Below, piece after piece: positions 35,193-44,676 of a stretch of 64,000 nucleotides of DNA (position 1 is its first letter; every line of letters begins with the position of its first letter). Source of the DNA: an uncultured Pseudomonadales bacterium (GTDB lineage Bacteria > Pseudomonadota > Gammaproteobacteria > Pseudomonadales > Azotimanducaceae); contig CALIKQ010000032.1 of NCBI GenBank assembly GCA_938017975.1, forward strand, positions 31,378 to 95,377, in the 5' to 3' direction. The notes beneath the pieces are model-generated. The model made no database searches, had not been told where the DNA came from, and saw only the letters and a list, made by a program, of their open reading frames with translations. The translations under genes and the position numbers were made by a program.

Positions 35193-36328
35193 TGCCTAAA
35201 AGGCGATCCTTCGAACGGGTTCGGGATAGCTCAGCGATTAATCTTGCCATCGGGCAACCCTCTGATGATCTGATGCCAAGAGACTTGCTGGGCGCCGGTG
35301 CTAAGCGTTTTTTTGAGTCTCAGCAATCAGGCACCTTAAATTATGGCGCCCCCTCGGGTGAACTTGAGTTTCGCACTGCACTCGCCGACTTTCTCTCAAC
35401 CGAGGACGGCCATGAGGTAAATCCTGACACCCTTTTTCTCACCGGCGGCAGCTCGCAAGGTCTCGACTTGATCTGCGCGCAGTTTACCCAACCCGGTGAT
35501 ACGGTTTTGGTCGAATCAGCGAGCTATTTTTTAGCGTTTCAGATTTTTCAAGATCATGGACTAAAAATAGTGGGCGTCTCAACCGATCATGAAGGCCTTT
35601 GCATCGACGAACTAGAACAAGCAATCGTGCAACATCAGGCTAAATTGATATACACCATTCCCTCCTATGGCAATCCCACAGGCATGACGTTAAGTGCAAA
35701 CCGGCGAGATGCCATTGTAGCGCTCAGCAAGAGGCATCAAATTATCGTAGCCGCCGATGAGGCGTACCAGCAGCTCCACTTCGCTGCTGCACCACCGCCT
35801 TCTTTTGGCAGCCGCGCTGATCTCGGTCAGGTCATCGTTTTAGGGACATTTTCAAAGATTCTTGCGCCGGGTCTCCGAGTTGGATGGCTGCAGCTCGGCC
35901 AGACCCTGCGCGAGCAGCTCCTCGATACGGGATGGATCAACAGTGGCGGGGCAATCAATCATTTCGGGGCAATGATTACTCGAGAGGTACTCGTCTCCGG
36001 CGCGATGGTTCAGCACTTGGGTCAGCTCCGAGAAGCGCTCAATCGTCGCGCGGAGTCAATGGACGCGGCCTTGCATGACTGCTTAGGCCCTCAAGCACAG
36101 TGGCATAGACCAGCAGGAGGATATTTTTTCTGGGTTGGGCTTGCCCACAGCGCCAACACCCAAGACACCTTACCGAGCGCGGTCCGAGCCGGCACTGGTT
36201 ATTTGCCTGGCAATATCTGTGCTGCTTCAGGCGGTTTTGATCATTATCTTCGATTAAGTTTTGCTGCCTACGACTGCCAACAAATCACAGAGGGTATTAA
36301 AAGATTGGGACGAGTCCTGGCGAGTTAG
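35192..36328 (+). CDS. PLP-dependent aminotransferase (class I/II, MocR/2-aminoadipate-type)
   Basis: A 378 aa fold-type I enzyme. Seen: a phosphate-binding loop area TGGSSQGLDLIC, the substrate-binding YGNPTGMTLS, the PLP-contact Asp in VAADEAYQQL, and Schiff-base Lys222 in TFSKILAPGLRVGW. The wording is that of the MocR/LysN-like aminotransferase group but without a GntR DNA-binding domain. The start ATG overlaps the symporter stop by one base. Uptake plus transamination of an amino compound is the likely combined job. Confidence 0.88.
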   Translation: MPKRRSFERVRDSSAINLAIGQPSDDLMPRDLLGAGAKRFFESQQSGTLNYGAPSGELEFRTALADFLSTEDGHEVNPDTLFLTGGSSQGLDLICAQFTQPGDTVLVESASYFLAFQIFQDHGLKIVGVSTDHEGLCIDELEQAIVQHQAKLIYTIPSYGNPTGMTLSANRRDAIVALSKRHQIIVAADEAYQQLHFAAAPPPSFGSRADLGQVIVLGTFSKILAPGLRVGWLQLGQTLREQLLDTGWINSGGAINHFGAMITREVLVSGAMVQHLGQLREALNRRAESMDAALHDCLGPQAQWHRPAGGYFFWVGLAHSANTQDTLPSAVRAGTGYLPGNICAASGGFDHYLRLSFAAYDCQQITEGIKRLGRVLAS

Positions 36329-36367
36329 TGCCACTTCAAAATTGGACCGGATTGACTCAAACCTTGA

Positions 36368-37390
36368 TCAGAGGCGGACGTGTAAATACTCGCCGCGCTG
36401 CAGTCGACGACCCATCCAGCCCATCTTGAGCAGTAGGGACAGTCGCCGAAACAAGGAGCCCCCACTTAAAATTTCTAGTAAATTATTTGGAAGCACGCTG
36501 GCATATGGTTTGATGGCATACTTTTTCCGAATCGCGTCGATCGAAAGCGCCCACTCCTGCTCCCACTCAATATCCATCAGCGCCGGGGTTTCTCGTCCGT
36601 GCAGCCAAGCCTCTGTCATCAATTGCATCAACAAACCAAATCCGCGGGGTTGAGACTGATGGCTTTTCATTAAAACCACGGATAAAAACATGCCTGAATA
36701 ATTGTGTCCGAACTGTGCCAATTGGAAGGCCGATATCGCGATCTCATGGGAGCCACTTGTTTCATATCCTGCCACAAGATGCCAAACATCATGCATTTGG
36801 AGAATTCGAACATTGAGGTATTGCAACGCTTGGGGCAACGCACTCAGCTGTATCGCTTCTCGATCCAAGACTTCAAGATCATAACCGTTGTCCACCACCA
36901 TGCGATGCAAGCAAGACCCTAAACTTTCCTCAGGCAGACCTTCTAGGCTTTCGATCTGCGTTCGACCGGGTACTGGCCGCACTAAGGCACTTGCGGCCCC
37001 TGGGTGGTCGCGGGCAGCCGTCTCGCTGATGTCGAGCAATCGAGGGTCGACAGCGCCGCCAAGGGCGGCAACCGCCTCGGTGATCGAGATTGCATTGAAA
37101 TCATTCTGATCAATCACCGCCCAGAACGCTGCCCAAAACCCCTCATCTAATTCTCCAGAGGGCAGATCTTTTGGCCAACTTTGAACCTCTCCGCGGCCTA
37201 ACCATGCCAAGGTGACGGTATCAAAAATAGCGCCCATCGCGACCGGACAACAAAACGCACTCCAAGTCAGGGCAGCAAGGACCTGCTCGCGGCCGGGCAC
37301 ATCGCCCGCTTTAGCGCCGCGGGCAGCCTCCAGCAATCCGTGCAAATCGGGTTGCTGCACACTGGATTGAAATTCAGAACGTGCCTGCAT
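36368..37390 (-). CDS. Coq4 family protein (ubiquinone biosynthesis)
   Basis: A 340 aa protein with the Coq4 metal motif HDxxHx11E, as His200, Asp201, His204 and Glu216. FQLAQFGHNYSG and a C-terminal helical region follow. Coq4 is a scaffold or decarboxylating factor in ubiquinone assembly in eukaryotes and is found in some bacteria. The first 150 residues have no motif I recognise, so the protein is longer than the core Coq4 domain. AAAGG precedes the ATG. It is convergent with the aminotransferase, 39 bases apart, and divergent from the sulfotransferase-like gene. Confidence 0.8.
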   Translation of the reverse strand: MQARSEFQSSVQQPDLHGLLEAARGAKAGDVPGREQVLAALTWSAFCCPVAMGAIFDTVTLAWLGRGEVQSWPKDLPSGELDEGFWAAFWAVIDQNDFNAISITEAVAALGGAVDPRLLDISETAARDHPGAASALVRPVPGRTQIESLEGLPEESLGSCLHRMVVDNGYDLEVLDREAIQLSALPQALQYLNVRILQMHDVWHLVAGYETSGSHEIAISAFQLAQFGHNYSGMFLSVVLMKSHQSQPRGFGLLMQLMTEAWLHGRETPALMDIEWEQEWALSIDAIRKKYAIKPYASVLPNNLLEILSGGSLFRRLSLLLKMGWMGRRLQRGEYLHVRL

Positions 37391-37574
37391 CTTACCTTTT
37401 CTCCGCCTTACCTGAGCTAAGCTTAAATTTAACTTCGCTGCCTAGCGGCTCGAGCTTAACAGCCCGCCGAGTCAAATTCAGCCCTGACTCGATCGCCTCA
37501 TCGCTGCCGGGAAAACTTCCGATCAGACTTGCGCTATCATCAACTCCTTCAGCCCTATTCAAAGGAGAATCACA

Positions 37575-38723
37575 GTGGGATGGTCCATCAATCGGCCCAC
37601 GGGCTTAACCTTTCACCGCCCGAACCTTTCTACGAAAGGTTACACGCTATTGACGCCGCATGGAGACACGGCAACTTATCTCATTGATATGGACGGACAG
37701 GTCGTGCATCGATGGTTGTTTCACCACATTATGCCGGGTTATGGCCGCCTGCTAACCAACGGCAATTTGCTGATGACAGGTTCCGACGTGAATTTGCCAG
37801 CGGCCCCAAAAGACGAACCAACCAAGGCCCCCTTACCTTTTGAGCAACACATCACACGCCTTGGTGGCTACCACACCACACTTTGTGAGCTCGACTGGGA
37901 GGGCAACATCGTATGGGAGTATGAAAATCGAAGTCAGCATCATGATTTTTATCGGTTCGAAAACGGCAATACCATGGTTCCAGAATGGGTAGAACTTCCC
38001 GAGGAACTGCACCGAAAAGTCCGCGGCGGCTACAAAATGCCAAGAGAGCGACTGCCTCGACTGCTCGGCGATGATCTTGTGGAAATTAACCCCGCGGGCA
38101 TCGAAGTCAGGAGAATCCACACCTGGCAACTGCTTGACCCCATTAAAGATCCCATCACACCGAACACCCGGCGCTGGGAATGGACCCACCTCAACGGGTT
38201 CGATGTCAATGCAAACAATGAGATCGTTTTTTCTGCGCGAAATATCGACCGCATCGCCATCATCAATGCTGAGGGTTCCGCGATTCGATGGAAATTTGAT
38301 CGAAGCCGGGGTCAACACAACCCAACTTGGATCGATGATCAGATCCTTGTTTTTGACAACGGAGATTCATCCTCTTCTCGAATTCTTGAGATCAACCCGG
38401 CAACAAGCGAAATCGACTGGAACTATCACGGCGTGCCGTTCCAACAATTCTACAGCGGCCATATTTCCGGCGCATCGAGACTCAGTTCCGGAAACACACT
38501 GATCTGCGAGGGTACCAGTGGCCGAATCTTCGAGGTGACACAATCTAAGGAGGTGGTCTGGGAATGGATCAACCCCTTCGTCAATAATAACAAACGCGGT
38601 GAGGCAACCGTCAGCATTTATCGAGCGCACCGTTACCTGCCAGACCATCCTGCACTGAGAAACAAAGATTTGGATCCTCGCCAACACGCTAATCTGAATC
38701 GGCTCAATGGGCTGATGGATTAA
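37575..38723 (+). CDS. Arylsulfotransferase-like beta-propeller protein
   Basis: A 382 aa protein made of repeated W-containing beta blades (for example LDWEGNIVWEYENRSQHHDF, GSAIRWKFDRSRGQHN, SEIDWNYHGV, KEVVWEWINP). The pattern resembles arylsulfate sulfotransferase (ASST)-type propellers. ASST enzymes move sulfate between phenols in the periplasm, but this protein has no signal peptide. GTG 37575 is the start, with AAAGGAG upstream. The gene might act on non-phenolic substrates, because bacterial homologues are poorly characterised. Confidence 0.65.
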   Translation: MGWSINRPTGLTFHRPNLSTKGYTLLTPHGDTATYLIDMDGQVVHRWLFHHIMPGYGRLLTNGNLLMTGSDVNLPAAPKDEPTKAPLPFEQHITRLGGYHTTLCELDWEGNIVWEYENRSQHHDFYRFENGNTMVPEWVELPEELHRKVRGGYKMPRERLPRLLGDDLVEINPAGIEVRRIHTWQLLDPIKDPITPNTRRWEWTHLNGFDVNANNEIVFSARNIDRIAIINAEGSAIRWKFDRSRGQHNPTWIDDQILVFDNGDSSSSRILEINPATSEIDWNYHGVPFQQFYSGHISGASRLSSGNTLICEGTSGRIFEVTQSKEVVWEWINPFVNNNKRGEATVSIYRAHRYLPDHPALRNKDLDPRQHANLNRLNGLMD

Positions 38724-39224
38724 CCAGCTGAGTGGAATGGTAGATTATGTGGTTTAAAGGGTCATTTACAGACGAGCATTGAGACCGTCGAGCGAACCGA
38801 AACGTCGAAGGCTTCAATTCGCTTGCGTTGGAGCGAAGGATTGAAAACTTGAAAGCTGTGCTCTCATCCTCTGACCGCTTTTAGCTGGATTTTTTTGAAT
38901 CGCCAATCATCCGTTCTTCATCATTCAAACTTGAACGCGCAGCGCCATTCCTAATAGAGCCCTTGATTACGTAGAGCCCTTGATTACGCCGGCTTTCATT
39001 GAGCCCCGCTCAAACTTTAGCAGAGACGCCGTCCTATGCATCTATGGCCGCAATTTGCCCCCAAAACCAATCTTTCAGCTTAATGCGGTAAGGATCTCCA
39101 GCGCACCAGTTTTACATCCGGTTCAGCTTGTTTTTAAGACGCCTGATCGAATCCAATCTGCGCAGGTCGCATTTTGTCGATCTATAATAGATGGTCTCAA
39201 CGCTCAATATAAGGCAGCGATCGA
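38724..39224. other. Intergenic region without a convincing gene
   Basis: About 500 bases between the propeller protein and the GH16 gene, both on the plus strand. A 17-base exact tandem duplication lies at 38955-38988. An 82-codon frame at 38980-39228 starts within it but has no ribosome site and no domain, so I do not call it. Confidence 0.5.
38955..38988. repeat. 17-bp exact tandem duplication
   Basis: The unit TAGAGCCCTTGATTACG occurs at 38955-38971 and again at 38972-38988. It is non-coding and looks like replication slippage. Confidence 0.8.
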
Positions 39225-40076
39225 ATGACACGACCCGCTAAAAATTTTCACATGACCCTACTTTTGATCATGGGCTCATTTGTTTTTTCAGGCCCGCTTT
39301 TGGCTGCTGACGCTGTGAATGATTGGCAGGTCGATTTCTTCGATGATTTTGAAGCTTTTGATCACCAAAATTGGCAGGACCAGTTGCTTTGGGTCAATGG
39401 TGAGGATCAGTGCTATGTCCGCGATGGACAGTATGGCACGCGTGAAATCAGGGACGGTATCCTGGTACTTCGAGTGATCGATTTAGGAACACCTCGTCCC
39501 TGCTTCAATTGGGACAAGCGGGGCAACCAGCACTATCCGACGCCCTACGTTGCAGGGCGCATCGCTTCCAAAAACCGACAAGAGTTTGTCGGTGGTCGGT
39601 GGACTGCGAGGCTGAGAATCAAGGACAGCGGACAGCCTGGGATGTTTCCCGCTTGGTGGCTGTTAGGTGCCCAAAACAACGAACCACCCGTGGAAGAGCC
39701 GAATGAAAACGTCTGCTGGCCCATGACCGGTTCAGGAGAGATCGATATCTTTGAGCATCATTCAGACGGTGGACCCGATCATTATGCTGCACGCATCATT
39801 ACAAATTTGGGCGAATGCGGCGGTGGCGACTGGCAGGCAAATATGCTGGTTCAGGCTACAAAGCTTGGGGAATGGCACGAATATGCCGTGGAGTGGTCGG
39901 ATACCGATATTATTTTTCGCCTGGATGATCGAGAAATCTATCGCATCAAAGGTGCCGCCCAACAACTCCCAGAGCCTTTTTTTGCCATCCTCAACTTTGC
40001 CAAAATAAAACCGGGGCCAATGCAGCAACCTTGGAGCATGGAGATCGATTGGGTCAAGCATGAGTATCGCGACTAG
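39225..40076 (+). CDS. Secreted GH16 beta-glucanase (laminarinase-like)
   Basis: A 283 aa glycoside hydrolase family 16 enzyme. It has a signal peptide (residues 1-28) and the catalytic motif E-I-D-I-F-E with Glu172, Asp174 and Glu177. Aromatic sugar-binding positions include WWLLGA and HYAARI. Family members cut beta-1,3 or mixed-linkage glucans, and also carrageenan or agarose. The DIFE motif with an inserted residue suits laminarinase-type active sites. It should act outside the cytoplasm, releasing oligomers for import. There is no adjacent TonB receptor or regulator. Confidence 0.85.
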   Translation: MTRPAKNFHMTLLLIMGSFVFSGPLLAADAVNDWQVDFFDDFEAFDHQNWQDQLLWVNGEDQCYVRDGQYGTREIRDGILVLRVIDLGTPRPCFNWDKRGNQHYPTPYVAGRIASKNRQEFVGGRWTARLRIKDSGQPGMFPAWWLLGAQNNEPPVEEPNENVCWPMTGSGEIDIFEHHSDGGPDHYAARIITNLGECGGGDWQANMLVQATKLGEWHEYAVEWSDTDIIFRLDDREIYRIKGAAQQLPEPFFAILNFAKIKPGPMQQPWSMEIDWVKHEYRD

Positions 40077-40205
40077 AGGCAGGCCCAGTTCCCGAACCGA
40101 CTTCTCTACTGTCCGCGCTACAAAAGCGCCTGGGACTTACCCGCGTCATCAGAGCTAACCTCAACAAAAAATTTTAATAACACGACCGCCTAACGTCGGT
40201 ATAAG

Positions 40206-40973
40206 ATGTTTTGTATGAGCACTCAAAACGACGTTGATCTTTGGATCATTACTGGTGCGGCTTCGGGCATTGGGGCTGCTATGACTCACGCAGTCACTCA
40301 AGGTGGGTCGAAAGTCTTAGCCCTGGATATTAACCCTGATCTGGGGCAACAGTTGGCTGCAGAGACCGGCGCAATCTTTCACCAATGTGATATTTCTGAC
40401 CCGGAGGCTTGGGCCAAGTTCGCGGGCTACCTTGACGACAACAAAGATGTTTTAGGGACGCCGACCAAAATTCATCTTAACGCTGGTGTCCAAATCGCGC
40501 CGCCCAATGCACCGATGAGCGACTATCAATTTCAAGCGATGACGCTTGAAGGATATCGTCGGATGATGGGCGTTAACGTCGACGGCGTGGTCTTCGGGCT
40601 CCAAACTTTACTTCCAAGACTACAATCTGGCGCGGCAATTGTTGTAACCGCCTCACTAGCAGGCATCACACCGTATAGCGTTGACCCCCTTTACGCCATG
40701 AGCAAACATGCAGTGGTTGGACTCGTTCGCAGCCTGGGTCCAACGTTGGCTAAGCGCGGGATTACCATCCATGCTTTTTGCCCCGGGGGCATCGATACCG
40801 CCCTCATTCCACACCAACAGCGCGAAAAAGACGCCATTTTCATGCGCCCGGATCATATTACGACCGAGATTATAGGATTGATGGACGAGTCAGAAACTGG
40901 GAAAAGCTGGGCAAAAGTCAGCGAACACAAACCCCGCTTTATCGTCCGTGCACCAGGGGACAAAACTTCATGA
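40206..40973 (+). CDS. SDR family oxidoreductase
   Basis: A 255 aa short-chain dehydrogenase. Seen: the cofactor motif TGAASGIGAAMT, the acidic LDIN for NAD preference, LNAG, catalytic Ser in TASLAG, and YAMSK. The C-terminus is shorter than usual. ATG 40206 or 40215 could be the start, and neither has a strong ribosome site. The EthD-like gene begins 10 bases after its stop, so the two form one transcript. The likely substrate is a hydroxy compound in a catabolic route. Confidence 0.85.
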   Translation: MFCMSTQNDVDLWIITGAASGIGAAMTHAVTQGGSKVLALDINPDLGQQLAAETGAIFHQCDISDPEAWAKFAGYLDDNKDVLGTPTKIHLNAGVQIAPPNAPMSDYQFQAMTLEGYRRMMGVNVDGVVFGLQTLLPRLQSGAAIVVTASLAGITPYSVDPLYAMSKHAVVGLVRSLGPTLAKRGITIHAFCPGGIDTALIPHQQREKDAIFMRPDHITTEIIGLMDESETGKSWAKVSEHKPRFIVRAPGDKTS

Positions 40974-40983
40974 CGGAGGCCTT

Positions 40984-41559
40984 ATGTCAGCTTTAAAAAT
41001 TGCCGCCGCGTTCTCCAGCTTATCTGCTGGCAAGGCCAGTGCGAAAAGCTCGGAGGGACTGCTGCTGTCAGCGACGAGCCAGGAAACCGCGCACCTACCT
41101 TTTGCCGCACTATTGATCGGCACCCCCGATGACCTCAGCGCATTGTCCGTCACTGCTGATGTTGGGCTCTACCTTGTCTCCGAGCGCAACATCCTCAACA
41201 AACCTCTATCCGACTTAACCCAGGACCAATACCCAAAAGCACTCGGAATCTTTCCAATGGTGGCAAGCGATGAGCTCGGGGCCAAGGCGGCTGACGATCA
41301 CTGGCGTGAAAAACATGCTCCGTTGGCACTTTCGGTTCACACGGCGATGACGCATTACTACCAGCTCAATATTTTGCATCGCTTCTCGGGTGCAGCATGG
41401 GACGGCCTTGCGCTTTGCTGTTTTGCCAGTGAAGACGACTTACGCCACAAGTTTTATAACTCAGATGCCGGAAAACGCAGTATTGCAGAAGATGTGCAGA
41501 GATTTGCAAACACCCGCCAATCACCCCGTCGGGTCATCGCCGAGATCAAAGAAGGCTAA
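40984..41559 (+). CDS. EthD-like dimeric alpha/beta-barrel protein
   Basis: A 191 aa protein. Its C-terminal half (about residues 100-180) has the EthD-like pattern DDHWREKHAPLAL, with a later FASEDDLRHKFYNS and SIAEDVQRFAN. EthD-type proteins are small ferredoxin-like barrels found in cytochrome P450 and quinone or lactone catabolic operons. The N-terminal half resembles a second, diverged copy. GGAGG precedes ATG 40984, ruling out the earlier in-frame ATG at 40948. It is coupled to the SDR gene. Confidence 0.65.
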   Translation: MSALKIAAAFSSLSAGKASAKSSEGLLLSATSQETAHLPFAALLIGTPDDLSALSVTADVGLYLVSERNILNKPLSDLTQDQYPKALGIFPMVASDELGAKAADDHWREKHAPLALSVHTAMTHYYQLNILHRFSGAAWDGLALCCFASEDDLRHKFYNSDAGKRSIAEDVQRFANTRQSPRRVIAEIKEG

Positions 41560-42229
41560 ATCATCGAACCGTTCTTAAAAACGGACTCTATGATGATCGG
41601 TCACTCAAACCCTCATCGAACGCTCGTTGTCTGTCCCACCAGACCAGGCTACCGTCCTGCAAGCATCACCAACGCAGCTTCTCATTCAGAAACAGACGTT
41701 ATTATGAGTAAACTCGCGTCCCTTCTGCGACTTGCGCCCCTTCTACGACTCGCGCTAAGCGCAAAGACGCTGATCGCTGTTGATCACGCATCATCAGGCA
41801 CCAACTACGGCATGGCCTACCAGTTTGCCGTCACGCATCCAGCGACAGTGGTGGGTTCGATCCAGTCGCTTGCAAATTCTGAGACTGTAAAAGCACTTCG
41901 ATAATGCCAGTCGTCTCAACGAAACCCCAGCCAGAACCTACCAAAACCAAGCCTGCCAACGATGAGTCATCAAAGCACCAATATTTCTAAAAACAGACCA
42001 TCCACAAACGATAAAGCGCAATCGCAACAGGCCAACGCTCAAAAGGCCCATTGGATCGTGTTCAAATAAAAGACTTATCCCAGGCTTCAATGATACATTG
42101 AGCCTCTAGCACGATCGCTATGCTCGATCAGACCGATCCCTAACGCCGCGACCATGCTGATGCCCACTGCTTTGGCAGCGTTGTATAACGAGGAAGCCTG
42201 CGCGGTGTTGATCAACAACAAGGAGACAG
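41560..42229. other. Long intergenic region, possible alpha/beta-hydrolase remnant
   Basis: About 670 bases. A frame at 41590-41904 includes GTNYGMAYQFAVTHPATVV, which resembles the nucleophile-elbow region of alpha/beta hydrolases but lacks the rest of the fold. It also contains an imperfect 18-base duplication near 41720-41757. It may be decayed coding sequence. The next gene's ribosome site AAGGAG lies at the end of this region. Confidence 0.35.
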
Positions 42230-43414
42230 ATGTTTATGAAACCACTTGAAGGCGTAACCGTCATGGAGTTTTCAACCATGATCACCGCATCCTTTGCTGC
42301 CATGATGATGGCCGAGCAAGGCGCTCGAGTCATTAAGGTGGAACCGCTCGGAGCGGGCGATCCAATGCGTTATATCGGAGCGAATAAAGGTGGGATTGCT
42401 GCTCTGTTTGCCAATTGCAATCGCGGCAAGCGGTCTATTCGAGTCAATATCAAAGAGGAATCTGGGCAAGCGCTCATTCGCGATATGGTGCCCGAGGTTG
42501 ATGTCTTTATTCATAACTTTAGGCCCGGCGTGATGGATAAACTGAACCTCGGCGCCGATACGCTGCGAGCGCTTAATCCTAGGCTGATTTACACCGCAAT
42601 ATCCGGCTTTGGAAAAGAGGGCCCTTTAGGCGGTGCGCCGGCTTATGACCCGATTATTCAGGCACATGCAGGCCTTACCGCAACTCAAGGCATTGGTGAT
42701 ACTTCAGCATTTTTCAGAACTTTGATCTGCGACAAGATTACCGCTTACACAGCTTGCCAAGCGGTGACCTCAGCGCTGTATTTTCGTGAGCGATCGGGAG
42801 AAGGTCAGGTTATCGATCTGTCCATGCTGGATGCAGGGCTCTTTTTTATCTTCCCTGATGGTTTTCAAAACCACACATTACTCGATGAAGATGTTCTCCC
42901 AGAGCCGTTATTGATTGATCTGCTCTATGAGCTGACGCCAACAAAAGATGGCGCAGTCACGATTTCAGCGGGCAATCAGGAAATGCAAATGCGTTCGCTG
43001 ATCGCTGTGGGTATGGAGCACTTGCTGGCCGATGATCGTTTCAACAGTTTTGAAAAGCTCGTCACAAACCTCGCGGAATTCAAGTCGTTGGTGAGCGAGG
43101 CCTATCTTCAGTACACCACTGACGAGGTGATCGCGCTGCTAAAAGAGGCAGATGTGCCCTGCGCGCGATGCCTTAGTAAAGACGAAGTACTCGATCAAGA
43201 ACAGATCACGGCTAATGATACGGTTGAGATTATCGATCACCCGCTGATGGGCAAAATGCGCGTCGTCAAGTCCCCCGCAAGATTTGGTGGAGAACGCCTG
43301 AGCCCTTCCCGGCCCAGCCCTGATCACGGCGAGCACACGCGGGAAGTACTGGAGGAATTTGCAGTGCCCAGCTCTAAAATTGATCAGTTATCGGCGGCGG
43401 GGATTGTTAGCTAA
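42230..43414 (+). CDS. Family III CoA-transferase (CaiB/BaiF-like), first copy
   Basis: A 394 aa CoA-transferase with the N-terminal Rossmann-like domain (GVTVMEFSTMITASFAAMMM), IKVEPLGAGDPMR, and RSIRVNIKEESG. The catalytic Asp lies in LICDKITAYTA, and GQVIDLSMLDAG follows. It moves CoA between carboxylic acids through a glutamyl-free aspartyl anhydride mechanism. AAGGAG precedes the ATG. A palindrome separates it from the convergent second copy. The organic acid handled is unknown. Confidence 0.88.
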   Translation: MFMKPLEGVTVMEFSTMITASFAAMMMAEQGARVIKVEPLGAGDPMRYIGANKGGIAALFANCNRGKRSIRVNIKEESGQALIRDMVPEVDVFIHNFRPGVMDKLNLGADTLRALNPRLIYTAISGFGKEGPLGGAPAYDPIIQAHAGLTATQGIGDTSAFFRTLICDKITAYTACQAVTSALYFRERSGEGQVIDLSMLDAGLFFIFPDGFQNHTLLDEDVLPEPLLIDLLYELTPTKDGAVTISAGNQEMQMRSLIAVGMEHLLADDRFNSFEKLVTNLAEFKSLVSEAYLQYTTDEVIALLKEADVPCARCLSKDEVLDQEQITANDTVEIIDHPLMGKMRVVKSPARFGGERLSPSRPSPDHGEHTREVLEEFAVPSSKIDQLSAAGIVS

Positions 43415-43439
43415 CGGAAAATCAGCCTAGAAAAGCATT

Positions 43440-43466
43440 CCCCAGGGGCGGTACTGCACCCTGGGG
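43440..43466. terminator. Perfect hairpin between convergent CoA-transferase genes
   Basis: CCCCAGGG (43440-43447) pairs with CCCTGGGG (43459-43466) in an 11-base-loop hairpin. It lies between two convergent genes, where a bidirectional terminator is expected. There is no clean T run, so factor-dependent or weak termination is possible. Confidence 0.45.
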
Positions 43467-43470
43467 GACG

Positions 43471-44676
43471 CTACCCCACAACGCCATCCGCTTTAAGCGC
43501 TTCAATCGTTGCCTGATCAAATCCCAATTCAGTCAATACATCATCGGTATGCTCCCCGATATCCGGTGCTCTTCGCACTCCGACCCTGGCAACACCATCA
43601 ACATTCACTGGATCATTAATGACGCGATCAATCCCGATATCATCGACGGGCTTAGTGACCATTCGGTTGAGCATCAAATGCTCATCGTCACGAAGATCCC
43701 CAAATTCAGTCACGCGCTCAATCGGTAACCCTTGTTCATCTTTGAGTAATTTCAACCATTCGGCACTTGTCTTGAGCTTGAATTGATCTCGGAGTAATTC
43801 AATCAATTGCTGGCCGTTTTGCATTCGCAGCTCAGGGGTTGCAAAACGCTCGTCCGCTAATATTTCAAAGGCTTCGAGCCCTAACAATAACCGATCAAAA
43901 TCTTCATCAGTACGAATCATTGTCAGCTGAATCCAACGGCCGTCGGCGGCTTCATACAAGGCTCCGGTCAGTCTAGGAACGTAATACGGCGACATATCAG
44001 CATTGGCAAGTTTGCCCTGAGCCAAACACGATGCCGACCAAAGGCCGTTAGCCATGAGCGATGTATGCACTTTCGTGCCCAGACCCGTGCGCGTTCTTTG
44101 TAATAGCGCGGTCACAATGCCTGCATACATCGCAACCGCCGTCGGATGATCACCCAAGCCCGGCAGCGCTTGAACCGGCTCGATGCCGGCATGACGCATA
44201 TTGTCCATAAGACCTGATCGATTCCAGTAGGCCACAAGATCAAAGGCTTCATTCTCACTGTCTGGCCCATCTTCACCGTAGGGCGTCAGTGACGCATAAA
44301 TCATGCGTTCATTGAGCGGTTGAATGTCTTCGTAGTTCAACTTTAGACGTCGGCGCAGCGGCAGGGGCTGATTGGTCACATAGACATCACAATCTCGGAT
44401 CAACTGATGCAAAATCGCGATCCCCTGTTCTGACTTCAAATTCAGGGCCAGAGAGCGTTTGTTTCGAGCATCCATCGCCCAGGTGTAATTCGTATCTGCG
44501 TTTGGTGTGAAAGGTAAAATAGCGTAATTACGATACCCATCTCCTGCAACGGGGACTTCTATTTTTATAACCTGAGCCCCTCGGTCTGCAAGCATCGTGG
44601 TTGAAACCGGACCGGCGATCCAACTGCCTACGTCGAGGACTTTAAGTCCCTCGAATAACATTTCTTCTTGAGCCAT
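43471..44676 (-). CDS. Family III CoA-transferase (CaiB/BaiF-like), second copy
   Basis: A 401 aa CoA-transferase with GLKVLDVGSWIAGPVSTTMLA, IKIEVPVAGDGYRN, and NKRSLALNLKSEQG. The catalytic Asp is in PGLGDHPTAVAMYAG. GAGG before ATG 44676 rules against an earlier TTG at 44694. It is convergent with the first copy and diverged from it, so the two probably use different acids. It is divergent from the double-crotonase gene by about 245 bases. Confidence 0.88.
   Translation of the reverse strand: MAQEEMLFEGLKVLDVGSWIAGPVSTTMLADRGAQVIKIEVPVAGDGYRNYAILPFTPNADTNYTWAMDARNKRSLALNLKSEQGIAILHQLIRDCDVYVTNQPLPLRRRLKLNYEDIQPLNERMIYASLTPYGEDGPDSENEAFDLVAYWNRSGLMDNMRHAGIEPVQALPGLGDHPTAVAMYAGIVTALLQRTRTGLGTKVHTSLMANGLWSASCLAQGKLANADMSPYYVPRLTGALYEAADGRWIQLTMIRTDEDFDRLLLGLEAFEILADERFATPELRMQNGQQLIELLRDQFKLKTSAEWLKLLKDEQGLPIERVTEFGDLRDDEHLMLNRMVTKPVDDIGIDRVINDPVNVDGVARVGVRRAPDIGEHTDDVLTELGFDQATIEALKADGVVG

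Noticed and set aside
38980..39228. 82-codon plus-strand ORF before the GH16 gene
   Set aside because: No domain, no ribosome site, and it starts inside a slippage repeat. Its 4-base overlap with the GH16 start is probably chance.
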